A stretch of DNA of 34,630 nt from positions 1 through 34,630 of the IMG/VR virus record IMGVR_UViG_3300044701_003689. One strand, written 5' to 3'. A program made the position numbers and the translations under genes. This document shows, piece after piece, positions 20,001 to 27,393 of this stretch. Each line of letters begins with the position of its first letter. Within the stretch, counting starts at the first letter, position 1. The notes under the pieces are model-generated. The model ran no database searches and had not been told where the DNA came from. It saw only the letters and a list, made by a program, of their open reading frames with translations. The DNA is from a virus.

Positions 20001-21158
20001 ATGACATCACTATTACCAAGCACTACAGGCGCTCCAGCAGCCACAAGAACTTCTTTTGGTGATCAGGTATTGAATTCACAGTCAATACCTTATATGAGGT
20101 CTAGAAATATTGAATTTACTTGCAAAAGATTAAAACCATTTACTAGAGTATATTCCTTTTTTAGTGGAATTGATGTCAATTCATATATTATACCAAAATT
20201 ACTTGATATTACTATGACTAGTGGAGTCTTTGAGGTTGGAGAAACCGTGATAGGATCTTTTGATACTCCAAATATACTTTCACCAACAATTAAATTTAGA
20301 GTTGCTCAACAAAATCACAAATATGGTGCATATAATTCCCCATCAGATGTTTATACGACAAATCCATATAATTCTGCTACAACTATTCCCGAATTATATT
20401 CATCAACATCAACAATACTTAATGTAGATACTTATAGTTTATCAAATCAACCTCAAGGGCAATTCAATGGTTATGTTGCAGTTGGAATGAAGTTACGTGG
20501 ACAAACAAGTCAGGCTGAAGCCACTATTAGTAGTATAAGATTAGTGACAGATCAAATTGGTGTTGTTATTGGATCATTTTTTATTCCAAATGGAAACATA
20601 GATGTTAATCCAAAATTTGAATGTGGCACCAAATCCTTTAGAGTTACAAGTAGTAATACAAATTCACAAATATTTGGGACATATTCCACAAGTGCCGAAG
20701 AGAGGTATTTTTCTGAAGGTAAACTTAATACTGTTCAAGAAAATGTAATTGTCACTAGGCCATTAAAAATTGATAGTAATAATGGTGATATATCAGGTCC
20801 AGGAACTCCAAATAATGATGTTCCATCTAGCAATGATGGAGGTAGTGGTAGTGGAAGAAGTTATAGTTCCGGATCTAGTTCTAGAACTAATGTATACTAT
20901 AATTATGGATCATCTCCACTTGGTCAAGGAGCAGTTAGGGACTTGACTGCACTTGCAAGCAAAGCAGGGGTTCCGACAAAAAATATTAGCACTACTATGA
21001 CAGCTCAACAACAAGCAAATATAGTTGCAAAAATTAATAGTAGTAGTTGGGCATCTAATAGTGGCGTTAAAGTTTCTACGAGTACTTCGGGAACTTATAG
21101 GTCTGCGGCGCCAGCTGGAAGAACAGTTGGTGGCGTAACAACGGGTGCTAGAAGGTAA
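20001..21158 (+). CDS. Virion structural protein, middle part of the split DUF4815-type protein
   Basis: 385 residues. Residues ~28-68 (SIPYMRSRNIEF, RLKPFTRVYSFFSGIDVNSYIIPKL) form a widely conserved block that, in other large phages, follows the DUF4815 region within one polypeptide. Next come FEVGETVIGS and GMKLRGQTSQAEATIS modules and FECGTKSFRVTSS...EERYFSEGKLNTVQENVIVTR, again in the order of the fused homologues. From about residue 270 the protein departs from that pattern: a Gly/Ser-rich linker (SGSGRSYSSGSSSR), then a small, probably helical segment (GAVRDLTALASKAGVPTKN, MTAQQQANIVAKI) and a Ser/Thr/Gly-rich tail. I do not recognise this C-terminal module. It probably assembles with its two neighbours into one baseplate or fibre component. 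Confidence 0.75.
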   Translation: MTSLLPSTTGAPAATRTSFGDQVLNSQSIPYMRSRNIEFTCKRLKPFTRVYSFFSGIDVNSYIIPKLLDITMTSGVFEVGETVIGSFDTPNILSPTIKFRVAQQNHKYGAYNSPSDVYTTNPYNSATTIPELYSSTSTILNVDTYSLSNQPQGQFNGYVAVGMKLRGQTSQAEATISSIRLVTDQIGVVIGSFFIPNGNIDVNPKFECGTKSFRVTSSNTNSQIFGTYSTSAEERYFSEGKLNTVQENVIVTRPLKIDSNNGDISGPGTPNNDVPSSNDGGSGSGRSYSSGSSSRTNVYYNYGSSPLGQGAVRDLTALASKAGVPTKNISTTMTAQQQANIVAKINSSSWASNSGVKVSTSTSGTYRSAAPAGRTVGGVTTGARR

Positions 21159-21226
21159 TCCTATAAACAATAAATTTTTAAAAGAAAATAAACAAAATAA
21201 ATAAAACAATAGTAGTAAATTATCAA
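21159..21226 (+). promoter_or_regulatory. Intergenic leader with putative late promoter AATAAATA (21196-21203)
   Basis: A 68-nt, nearly all-A/T gap. AATAAATA at 21196-21203 lies 23 nt before the next ATG, and a weaker TATAAACA lies at 21162-21169. No Shine-Dalgarno; the start context ATCAAATGA is the same as for the gene at 20001. Confidence 0.45.
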
Positions 21227-23698
21227 ATGAAAGTCATAGATCCATTAGCACAGTCATTTTATATAGAAAACGAGGATGGTGCTTTTATAACATCAATAGA
21301 TTTATATTTTTCTACTAAAGATGATAACTTACCAGTAACTATTCAACTTAGACCAATGGAACTTGGTCTACCATCACCTAAAATATATCCATTTAGTGAA
21401 ATTGTAATAGATCCAAAAGATATTCAAGTTTCTGAAGATGCAACAATACCAACTAATATAAAATTTGAGTCTCCTGTATATTTGTTGGGTGAAAGATTTC
21501 ATTCAATTGTTATTTTATCAAATTCAGAAAACTATAATGTATGGGTTTCTAGATTGGGAGAAGTTGATGTTACCACAAGTTCTGGTCCAGAATCAAAGCA
21601 AGTTTTAGTAACAAAACAACCACTATCTGGAGGTTTATTTAAATCACAAAATGCTGCTACTTGGAATGAAAGCCCATATGAAGATTTAAAATTTACTTTA
21701 TATCGCGCAAACTTTATAGAATCTCAAGGTAATTTTAATTTTTACAATCCAGAATTAAATCTAGGAAATAATCAGATTGCTACATTAGTTCCAAATTCAC
21801 TCGAATTTACATCAAAAAAAATTAGAGTCGGTTTAGGAAGTACTGTACAAGATGCTAATCTCCAATTTGGAAACACAATTATACAACAGGGAAGTAATGC
21901 AAGTGGAAATTATATAGATTCTGCTGGAATTGCAACTGGAAATTTAACCGTACTAAATGCTGGTATTGGATATACACCATCAACGGGAAGTTTAACATTT
22001 AATGGCGTATCTGTCACAAATCTCACTGGAAATGGAAGAAATGCAACAGCAAATATTACCATTTCGAACGGAGTTGCAATAGCAGCAACAATATCTAATG
22101 GTGGAACTGGTTATGTTGTAGGAGATGTAATTTCACCATCACAAGTAGGTTCACAGTCTCTCGGCCAAGATTTAATACTTTCAATTTCTCAAATAGGTGG
22201 AATAAATGAACTAATCTTAGATAATGTTCAAGGAGATTTTGTAATTGGTGCAGGAAAAACAATTCAATATATTAACAGTCTTGGAATAACTACAAATTTA
22301 AATGCATCATCTGGTGGTGGAGTTTTAATTTCAGTTGATGGAATTCAGACAGAAACTGATGGTTTACATATTAAAGTAAATCATAAAAACCACGGAATGC
22401 ACGCAGAAGAAAATTCCGTAATAATATCAAATGTTTTTACCGATACAAAACCAATTAAATTAACTGCAAATTATGAAAAAAATTCCAGTGATAATCTTTT
22501 AGTTGACAGTACATTAAATTTTTCAACGTTTGAAAATGTTGGTATTAGCAGCACAAATCCAGGATACGTATTAATTGGCAATGAGATTATTTCTTATGAA
22601 GGTGTTACTTCTAATTCATTAACCGGCATAACTAGACAAATAGATCAAACACTGGCATTTACATATTCTCAAGGAACTCCTGTTTACAAATATGAGTTGA
22701 ATGGAATTTCATTGAGAAGAATTAATAAAACGCACACTTTACAAGATGCCACTGTTTCAGATCCTATTGATTTTGACTTTTATACTTTAAAGGTAGATAC
22801 CTCTCAGTCAGGAAAAACAGATCCTCTTCCATACGGTCAAGTTGATAGAAGTATTGGAACAAACTTTCCAAAACTTTATGTGAATGAAACTAAATCTACA
22901 GGTGGAAATTTTGTTAATGCAACTCAAAATATTCAATACGAAATTGCAAATCCAAATATTCAAACTTTGTCTTTTAATGGAACAAATATTACAACACAAA
23001 TGAGAAGCGTTAGTGGAACTAGTGTTGATGGACAAGAAATTTCATTTGAAGATCGTGGATTTGATCTTGTGGAATTAGATTCATATAATTACTTCGATTC
23101 TCCAAGATTAATTTGTTCCAAAATAAACGAACAGGAAAGATTGGGAAATCTTCCAGATAATAAGTCTTTAACTGTCAATATGTCATTAGAAACAACAAAT
23201 TCATATTTATCACCTGTTGTTGATTTAGACAGAACTTCTATGATTTTCATAAGCAATAGAATCAATAGTCCTGTTGAGAATTATGTTACAGATAACAGAG
23301 TCAATACTTTATCTGACGATCCATCATCTTTTGTTTATGCTACAAATGATATTCAATTAGAAATTCCTGCAACATCATTGAAGGTTATTGTTTCTGCATA
23401 TGTAAACATTTTTAGTGATTTGAGAGCTTTGTATTCTATAAAAGATGGTATTGAGAATGAATCAGTATACTCATTATTCCCAGGAAATAGTTTAAGTTTT
23501 GATGGCACTTCGGATAAAAAAATTATCAAATCCGATGCTCTTTCTTTTAGTAGTGAAGAATTAGAATTCAAAGATTATGAATTTACAATTTCAAATCTCC
23601 CAGCATTTAAATATTTTAGTATTAAATTAATTGGTTCTGGGACTAATCAAGCGTTCCCACCAAGATTAAAAGATCTTCGAGTAATTGCTCTTGCATAA
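21227..23698 (+). CDS. Virion structural protein, C-terminal part of the split DUF4815-type protein
   Basis: 823 residues. It begins exactly at a conserved domain boundary: KVIDPLAQSFYIENEDGAFITSIDLYFSTKDDNLPV, then SEDATIPTNIKFESPVYLLGE, YNVWVSRLGE and GGLFKSQNAATWNESPYEDLKFTLYRA. In homologues this block is internal to the DUF4815 chain. Residues ~235-325 hold two GxGY repeats (LNAGIGYTPSTGSLTFNG, ISNGGTGYVVGDVISPSQVG), and residues ~417-493 hold an EIITY-type module (GYVLIGNEIISYEGVTSNSL). The C-terminus is conserved: SPVVDLDRTSMIFISNRIN, a Y-x-F-T-I-x-N-L-P-A-F-x-x-F-x-I-K strand and the ending TNQAFPPRLKDLRVIALA. A distal baseplate or fibre-anchoring role is inferred. The next gene starts 1 nt after its stop. 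Confidence 0.78.
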   Translation: MKVIDPLAQSFYIENEDGAFITSIDLYFSTKDDNLPVTIQLRPMELGLPSPKIYPFSEIVIDPKDIQVSEDATIPTNIKFESPVYLLGERFHSIVILSNSENYNVWVSRLGEVDVTTSSGPESKQVLVTKQPLSGGLFKSQNAATWNESPYEDLKFTLYRANFIESQGNFNFYNPELNLGNNQIATLVPNSLEFTSKKIRVGLGSTVQDANLQFGNTIIQQGSNASGNYIDSAGIATGNLTVLNAGIGYTPSTGSLTFNGVSVTNLTGNGRNATANITISNGVAIAATISNGGTGYVVGDVISPSQVGSQSLGQDLILSISQIGGINELILDNVQGDFVIGAGKTIQYINSLGITTNLNASSGGGVLISVDGIQTETDGLHIKVNHKNHGMHAEENSVIISNVFTDTKPIKLTANYEKNSSDNLLVDSTLNFSTFENVGISSTNPGYVLIGNEIISYEGVTSNSLTGITRQIDQTLAFTYSQGTPVYKYELNGISLRRINKTHTLQDATVSDPIDFDFYTLKVDTSQSGKTDPLPYGQVDRSIGTNFPKLYVNETKSTGGNFVNATQNIQYEIANPNIQTLSFNGTNITTQMRSVSGTSVDGQEISFEDRGFDLVELDSYNYFDSPRLICSKINEQERLGNLPDNKSLTVNMSLETTNSYLSPVVDLDRTSMIFISNRINSPVENYVTDNRVNTLSDDPSSFVYATNDIQLEIPATSLKVIVSAYVNIFSDLRALYSIKDGIENESVYSLFPGNSLSFDGTSDKKIIKSDALSFSSEELEFKDYEFTISNLPAFKYFSIKLIGSGTNQAFPPRLKDLRVIALA

Positions 23699-23699
23699 T

Positions 23700-23927
23700 A
23701 TGAAATACTCTAAAGTTGAAGGACATTTAAATCTAGTAAGAGATGAACAAACTAAAGCAATTTTAAATATTAATAATACTGAATATGAAAATTATATTAA
23801 ATTAAAAAAAATAAAAGAAGATGATAATAATAGAATAAAAAATTTAGAATCTGATGTGAATGATATGAAAAGTGATTTAAATGAAATTAAAAATTTGTTG
23901 AGGAATTTAATCAATGAACCCAGATGA
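23700..23927 (+). CDS. Small coiled-coil protein upstream of the neck genes
   Basis: 75 residues from the ATG at 23700, one nt after the preceding stop. An in-frame ATG at 23685 lies inside the upstream gene and is less likely. It opens with MKYSKVEGHLNLVRDEQTKAI; the G-x-x-N-L-V-R-D start is a pattern I recall from small proteins of T4-like marine phages. The second half (from about residue 40) is a strongly charged heptad-like helix (IKNLESDVNDMKSDLNEIKNLLRNLI), predicted coiled coil. Function unknown. Its position just upstream of gp13, where T4 carries the coiled-coil fibritin gene wac, is suggestive but there is no sequence similarity to claim. Confidence 0.7.
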   Translation: MKYSKVEGHLNLVRDEQTKAILNINNTEYENYIKLKKIKEDDNNRIKNLESDVNDMKSDLNEIKNLLRNLINEPR

Positions 23928-24078
23928 AATTAACTTAGAAAATATTAACAAAATGTTTGAATATGAAAAACTTGCTAGAGATATAGATAGTATAGATGAT
24001 TTTGATATCTTGAGAAATTATGCAAAATCTTACATAAAACTTTACTTTAAACAACAAGAAGTTATATCTAAATTCTAA
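23914..24078 (+). CDS. 54-residue acidic helical protein overlapping gp13 start
   Basis: ATG at 23914, overlapping the previous gene by 14 nt in another frame, with TAA at 24076-24078 sharing one base with the gp13 ATG (TAATG). The product reads MNPDEINLENINKMFEYEKL, continues ARDIDSIDDFDILRNYAKSY and ends IKLYFKQQEVISKF. The F-E-Y-E-K, R-x-I-D and A-K-x-Y-x-K-L-Y-x-K-Q-Q-E-V pattern resembles small proteins I recall beside gp13 in marine T4-like phages. It is predicted all-helical. The stop-start overlaps on both sides indicate translational coupling and argue that it is real. Function unknown. Confidence 0.75.
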   Translation: MNPDEINLENINKMFEYEKLARDIDSIDDFDILRNYAKSYIKLYFKQQEVISKF

Positions 24079-24926
24079 TGGCACAACCATCTACCAGACA
24101 AGAACTTATTGAGTATTGCAAAAGAAAACTGGGAGCTCCAGTTTTGGAAATTAATGTTGCGGACGAACAAATTGAAGATCTAGTAGATGATGCTATACAA
24201 TTTTTCCAAGAACGTCATTTTGATGGCGTATATCCAACTTTTTATAAGTATAAAGTAACCCAAGCAGATATTGATAGGGGAAGAGCTAGAGGAGGATCTT
24301 CTCCTGCTGTTGGAATTGCATCAACAACGGTTACAACTAATATTGTAGGAACCGCAACAACTTTTACTTACGAAGAAAATAGCAATTATCTGCAAGTTCC
24401 ACCAAATGTTATTGGAGTAAATAAAATCTTTACCTTTGATGGTGCTAATACCATTACTCATAATATGTTTAGTGTAAAGTATCAGTTGTTTTTAAATGAT
24501 ATTTACTATTGGGGAACAACAGAACTCTTAAGTTATGCGATGGTTAAAACTTATTTGGAAGACCTAGATTTTCTATTGAATACACAAAAACAAATTAGAT
24601 TTAACAAGAGGCAAGACAGATTATATCTTGATATTGATTGGGGATCAGTAACAACAAGTCAATATTTTGTAATTGATTGCTATTCAACCCTCGATCCAAA
24701 TGATTATTCCCGAGTATGGAATGATTCATTCATTAAACCATACTTAACATCTTTAATTAAAAGGCAATGGGGGCAAAATATGATGAAATTTACTGGAGTA
24801 AAACTTCCTGGTGGTGTTGAATTAAATGGAAGGCAAATGTTTGATGATGCCCAAAGAGAAATTGATATTTTAATGGAAAAAATGTCAAATACTTATGAAC
24901 TTCCACCTATGGATATGATTGGTTAA
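24078..24926 (+). CDS. gp13: Neck protein gp13 (head completion)
   Basis: 282 residues (T4 gp13 has 309). The opening TRQELIEYCKRKLGAPVLEINVADEQIEDLVDDAIQFFQERHFDG is the defining gp13 signature. Later landmarks are VIGVNKIFTF, RFNKRQDRLYLDIDW and VWNDSFIKPYLTSLIKRQWGQNM...GVKLPGGVELNGRQMFDDAQREIDILMEKM near the C-terminus. gp13 forms the connector ring under the portal and, with gp14, closes the filled head for tail attachment. A short insert near residues 74-104 (GGSSPAVGIASTTVTTNIVG) has the same GIAST composition as the giant gp7 protein. Its ATG overlaps the preceding stop, so it relies on coupling. Confidence 0.93.
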   Translation: MAQPSTRQELIEYCKRKLGAPVLEINVADEQIEDLVDDAIQFFQERHFDGVYPTFYKYKVTQADIDRGRARGGSSPAVGIASTTVTTNIVGTATTFTYEENSNYLQVPPNVIGVNKIFTFDGANTITHNMFSVKYQLFLNDIYYWGTTELLSYAMVKTYLEDLDFLLNTQKQIRFNKRQDRLYLDIDWGSVTTSQYFVIDCYSTLDPNDYSRVWNDSFIKPYLTSLIKRQWGQNMMKFTGVKLPGGVELNGRQMFDDAQREIDILMEKMSNTYELPPMDMIG

Positions 24927-24931
24927 GACAT

Positions 24932-26353
24932 ATGCTCAATCCATTCTTCTTACAGGGATCTAAAGCAGAACAAGGGTTAATTCAGGATCTTATCAACGAA
25001 CAGTTGAGGATGTATGGTGTTGAGGTTCATTATCTTCCTAGACAGTATATAACAGAAAAAACAGTTATAAGAGAAGTTATTGAATCTGAATTTAATAACG
25101 CATATCCTATTGAGGCATATGTTGATAATTTTGATGGATATGGCGACAATCCAACAATTTTATCAAAGTTTGGTATTCAAGCACTTAATGAAATTACATT
25201 AATTATTTCAAGAGAAAGATTTAAAAACTATATCTCACCTTTAATTGAAAATCAATCGAATGTTAAATTATCATCAAGACCAAAGGAAGGAGATCTAATT
25301 TATTTTCCTTTAGGTAAGCGTTTATTCGAAATTAAATATGTAGAGCACGAAAAACCATTCTATCAACTTCAAGGAAGTTACACATATCAGTTAAGATGCG
25401 AACTCTTTAGATATGAAGATGAACTTATTGATACAAGTATTAATGAGATTGATGAATTAATATCTGGTGATAACTCAACTGATCCAGAAAAAAATCCTAT
25501 TGGAAATCTTGTCAATCTTACAATGGCAGGAGTTGGAATTACTGCAACAGCAACCGCTTCAATTGTAAATGGTGGTATAAGATTCATCACAATTACAAAT
25601 CGCGGTGGAGGTTATACTAGTACCCCTACTGTTGGCATTTCTTCTGCTCCAGCTCCTACAGGTAGAACAGCAACTGCAATTGCTGAAATGATTGGTGGGG
25701 TTGTTGTATGTAATGATAATATAAATCCACAGGCAAAATCAGTTCAGAGAGTTTTACTCACTAACGCTGGATATGGATATACTACAACTCCAGGAGTAAG
25801 ATTTATTGGGGGTGGTGGCAGTGGTGCAGCTGCAACTGCTACTCTTGGAGATGGAATTGTAGGCATAATTACCGTTACAAACTCTGGTTCTGGATATATA
25901 AATCCACCAAGTATTACCTTTACTGGAGTATCAACAATATCTGCCGCAGCAACAGCAGTTGTATCTGCTGCAGGATCAATTACTGCAATTTATATTACAA
26001 ATGCTGGTCTTGGATATACTGCAAATCCAATACTTACAATTGGAAATCCACTCTTAACTTCTATTGGAAACTTTATTTTTAATGAATTGGTGACTGGATC
26101 ACAAAGTGGTGTAACTGCAAGAGTTAAATCTTGGAACTCTACTACAAAAGTTCTTCAAGTCTCTCAATTGACTGGTAATTTTATTTCTGGAGAGAATATT
26201 GTTGGTTCTGCATCAAGTGCTTCCCATTATTTACGTTCAGTTAATGTTGTCCCTTCTCTTAACAGAGATGGATATGCAACAAATGATGAAATTGAAGAAG
26301 AAGCAGATGATATTATTGATTTTGACGAGACAAATCCATTCGGAATGCCATAA
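24932..26353 (+). CDS. gp14: Neck protein gp14 with inserted GxGY beta repeats
   Basis: 473 residues against 256 in T4. The N-terminal ~185 residues (MLNPFFLQGSKAEQGLIQDLINEQLRMYGVEVHYLPR, AYVDNFDGYGDNPTILSKFGI, GDLIYFPLGKRLFEIKYVEHEKPFYQLQG) are typical gp14. The C-terminal DIIDFDETNPFGMP is also family-like. Between them, about residues 190-435 are an insertion: four GxGY-P repeats followed by a QSGVTARVKSWNSTTKVLQVSQLTGNFISGENIVGSASSA module. gp14 lies under gp13 in the neck. The insert should decorate the neck surface, perhaps replacing a collar or whisker function. It starts 5 nt after gp13 without a clear Shine-Dalgarno. Confidence 0.92.
   Translation: MLNPFFLQGSKAEQGLIQDLINEQLRMYGVEVHYLPRQYITEKTVIREVIESEFNNAYPIEAYVDNFDGYGDNPTILSKFGIQALNEITLIISRERFKNYISPLIENQSNVKLSSRPKEGDLIYFPLGKRLFEIKYVEHEKPFYQLQGSYTYQLRCELFRYEDELIDTSINEIDELISGDNSTDPEKNPIGNLVNLTMAGVGITATATASIVNGGIRFITITNRGGGYTSTPTVGISSAPAPTGRTATAIAEMIGGVVVCNDNINPQAKSVQRVLLTNAGYGYTTTPGVRFIGGGGSGAAATATLGDGIVGIITVTNSGSGYINPPSITFTGVSTISAAATAVVSAAGSITAIYITNAGLGYTANPILTIGNPLLTSIGNFIFNELVTGSQSGVTARVKSWNSTTKVLQVSQLTGNFISGENIVGSASSASHYLRSVNVVPSLNRDGYATNDEIEEEADDIIDFDETNPFGMP
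25553..26050 (+). repeat. Four tandem GxGY-P repeats in gp14
   Basis: The units centre on ITITNRGGGYTSTPTVGISS, VLLTNAGYGYTTTPGVRFIG, ITVTNSGSGYINPPSITFTG and IYITNAGLGYTANPILTIGN. Between them are Ala/Thr-rich strands (GRTATAIAEMIGG, GAAATATLGDGIVG, ISAAATAVVSAAG). The period is about 35-55 residues. The array sits between the conserved N-terminal core and the conserved C-terminus of gp14, so it is an insertion and not a C-terminal extension. Confidence 0.8.
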
Positions 26354-26355
26354 AA

Positions 26356-26363
26356 CATAAATA
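26356..26363 (+). promoter_or_regulatory. Putative late promoter CATAAATA before gp15
   Basis: CATAAATA lies 2 nt after the gp14 stop and 22 nt before the gp15 ATG. It fits the NATAAATA late motif and would drive gp15-gp16. Confidence 0.55.
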
Positions 26364-26367
26364 TTAT

Positions 26368-26381
26368 TTAACTTAAGTTAA
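26368..26381. other. Perfect 14-bp palindrome TTAACTTAAGTTAA in the gp15 leader
   Basis: TTAACTTAAGTTAA is exactly self-complementary and is centred on CTTAAG. It starts 4 nt after the CATAAATA motif and ends 4 nt before the gp15 ATG, at the expected transcription start and leader. It could be a protein-binding site or a chance AT-rich palindrome; it has no loop and is not a terminator. Confidence 0.5.
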
Positions 26382-26385
26382 TTGT

Positions 26386-27387
26386 ATGTTTGAGTATTTT
26401 TATCACGAAATTTTAAGAAGAACTGTAGTTTCATTTGGTTCTTTATTTAATGACATTACAATTAAGCACACAAATAATAATCAACAAGTTGTTAGTGTGC
26501 TTAAAGTTCCTCTTGCTTATGGGCCAACTCAAAAGTTTCTTGCAAGATTAAACCAATCACCAAATTTAAATAAACCAATTCAAATTACATTGCCGAGAAT
26601 GTCATTTGAATTTACTGGATTAACTTATGATGCTAGTAGAAAATCAACAACAACTCAAACCTTTACAGCAAAGTCTGTAGAAGACGGTACAGAAACAAAA
26701 AAAGCATATCTACCTGTTCCATATAATATGCAATTTGAGTTGAGTATTATGTCAAAATTAAATGACGATGCTCTTCAAATTGTGGAGCAAATCTTACCAT
26801 ATTTTCAACCAGCATATACTATGACTGTAGATTTGGTTGAAACGATTAATGAGAAAAGAGATATTCCTGTGATTCTTGAAAATATCACTATGCAAGATGA
26901 TTATGAGGGAGACTTTACGACCAGAAGAGTTTTAATTTATACTTTACGATTTACGGCAAAAACCTATCTATTTGGTCCAGTTTCTTCTGCAACGAAAGAT
27001 ATTATCAAAAAAACTACTATCAGTTATATTGCAGGAGATTCTACGTCTACTCCTTCAAGAGAAATTGTATACTCAGTAGAACCAAGAGCAATTCAAAATT
27101 ATACTGGCATTATTCTTACAAATATAACAAATGATATTACAACTGATAGCGTCTTAATAGAAGTAAACGATGCAAGCTCTATTTCAACTGGTACGTATCT
27201 AGATCTAGAAGGAGAGGAACTTTATGTAACTTCAAAGGCAGGAAATATTCTTACAGTTGAAAGAGGTAGAGATGGAACGACAATTACTTCACATTTAGCA
27301 GGAGCTGCAGTTAAATCAATTACAACTGCAGATAATGCTTTAATTGAAGATGGAGATGATTTTGGATTTAGTGGTTCTGCATTTTGA
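26386..27387 (+). CDS. gp15: Tail completion / sheath stabiliser protein gp15
   Basis: 333 residues (T4 gp15 has 272). The N-terminus MFEYFYHEILRRTVVSFGSLFNDITIKH closely matches the MFGYFYN...RRY...GDLFSNIQIK opening of T4 gp15. Further landmarks are VPLAYGPTQKFLARLNQ, LPRMSFEFTGLTYDASRK and PVILENITMQDDYEGDFTTRR. gp15 hexamers cap the tube and sheath and contact gp14. Residues ~243-315 add an EIITY-type module (VLIEVNDASSISTGTYLDLE, GEELYVTSKAGNILTVERG, RDGTTITSHLAGAAV) that is not in T4 and resembles modules in the giant gp7 and 823-residue proteins. A late promoter and a palindrome lie just upstream. Confidence 0.93.
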   Translation: MFEYFYHEILRRTVVSFGSLFNDITIKHTNNNQQVVSVLKVPLAYGPTQKFLARLNQSPNLNKPIQITLPRMSFEFTGLTYDASRKSTTTQTFTAKSVEDGTETKKAYLPVPYNMQFELSIMSKLNDDALQIVEQILPYFQPAYTMTVDLVETINEKRDIPVILENITMQDDYEGDFTTRRVLIYTLRFTAKTYLFGPVSSATKDIIKKTTISYIAGDSTSTPSREIVYSVEPRAIQNYTGIILTNITNDITTDSVLIEVNDASSISTGTYLDLEGEELYVTSKAGNILTVERGRDGTTITSHLAGAAVKSITTADNALIEDGDDFGFSGSAF

Positions 27388-27393
27388 TAGAGT

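Noticed and set aside
20910-21209. 99-codon - strand frame near the end of the 385-residue gene
   Set aside because: Its Cys/Ser/Arg-rich product is the antisense of the Gly/Ser/Thr-rich tail; no start signal.
19928-21226. Possibility that the three-way split is due to sequencing frameshifts or an intron
   Set aside because: The breaks are separated by 73- and 68-nt gaps with stop codons, promoter-like motifs and new C-terminal sequences. A simple indel would not produce this, and no intron or homing endonuclease features are visible.
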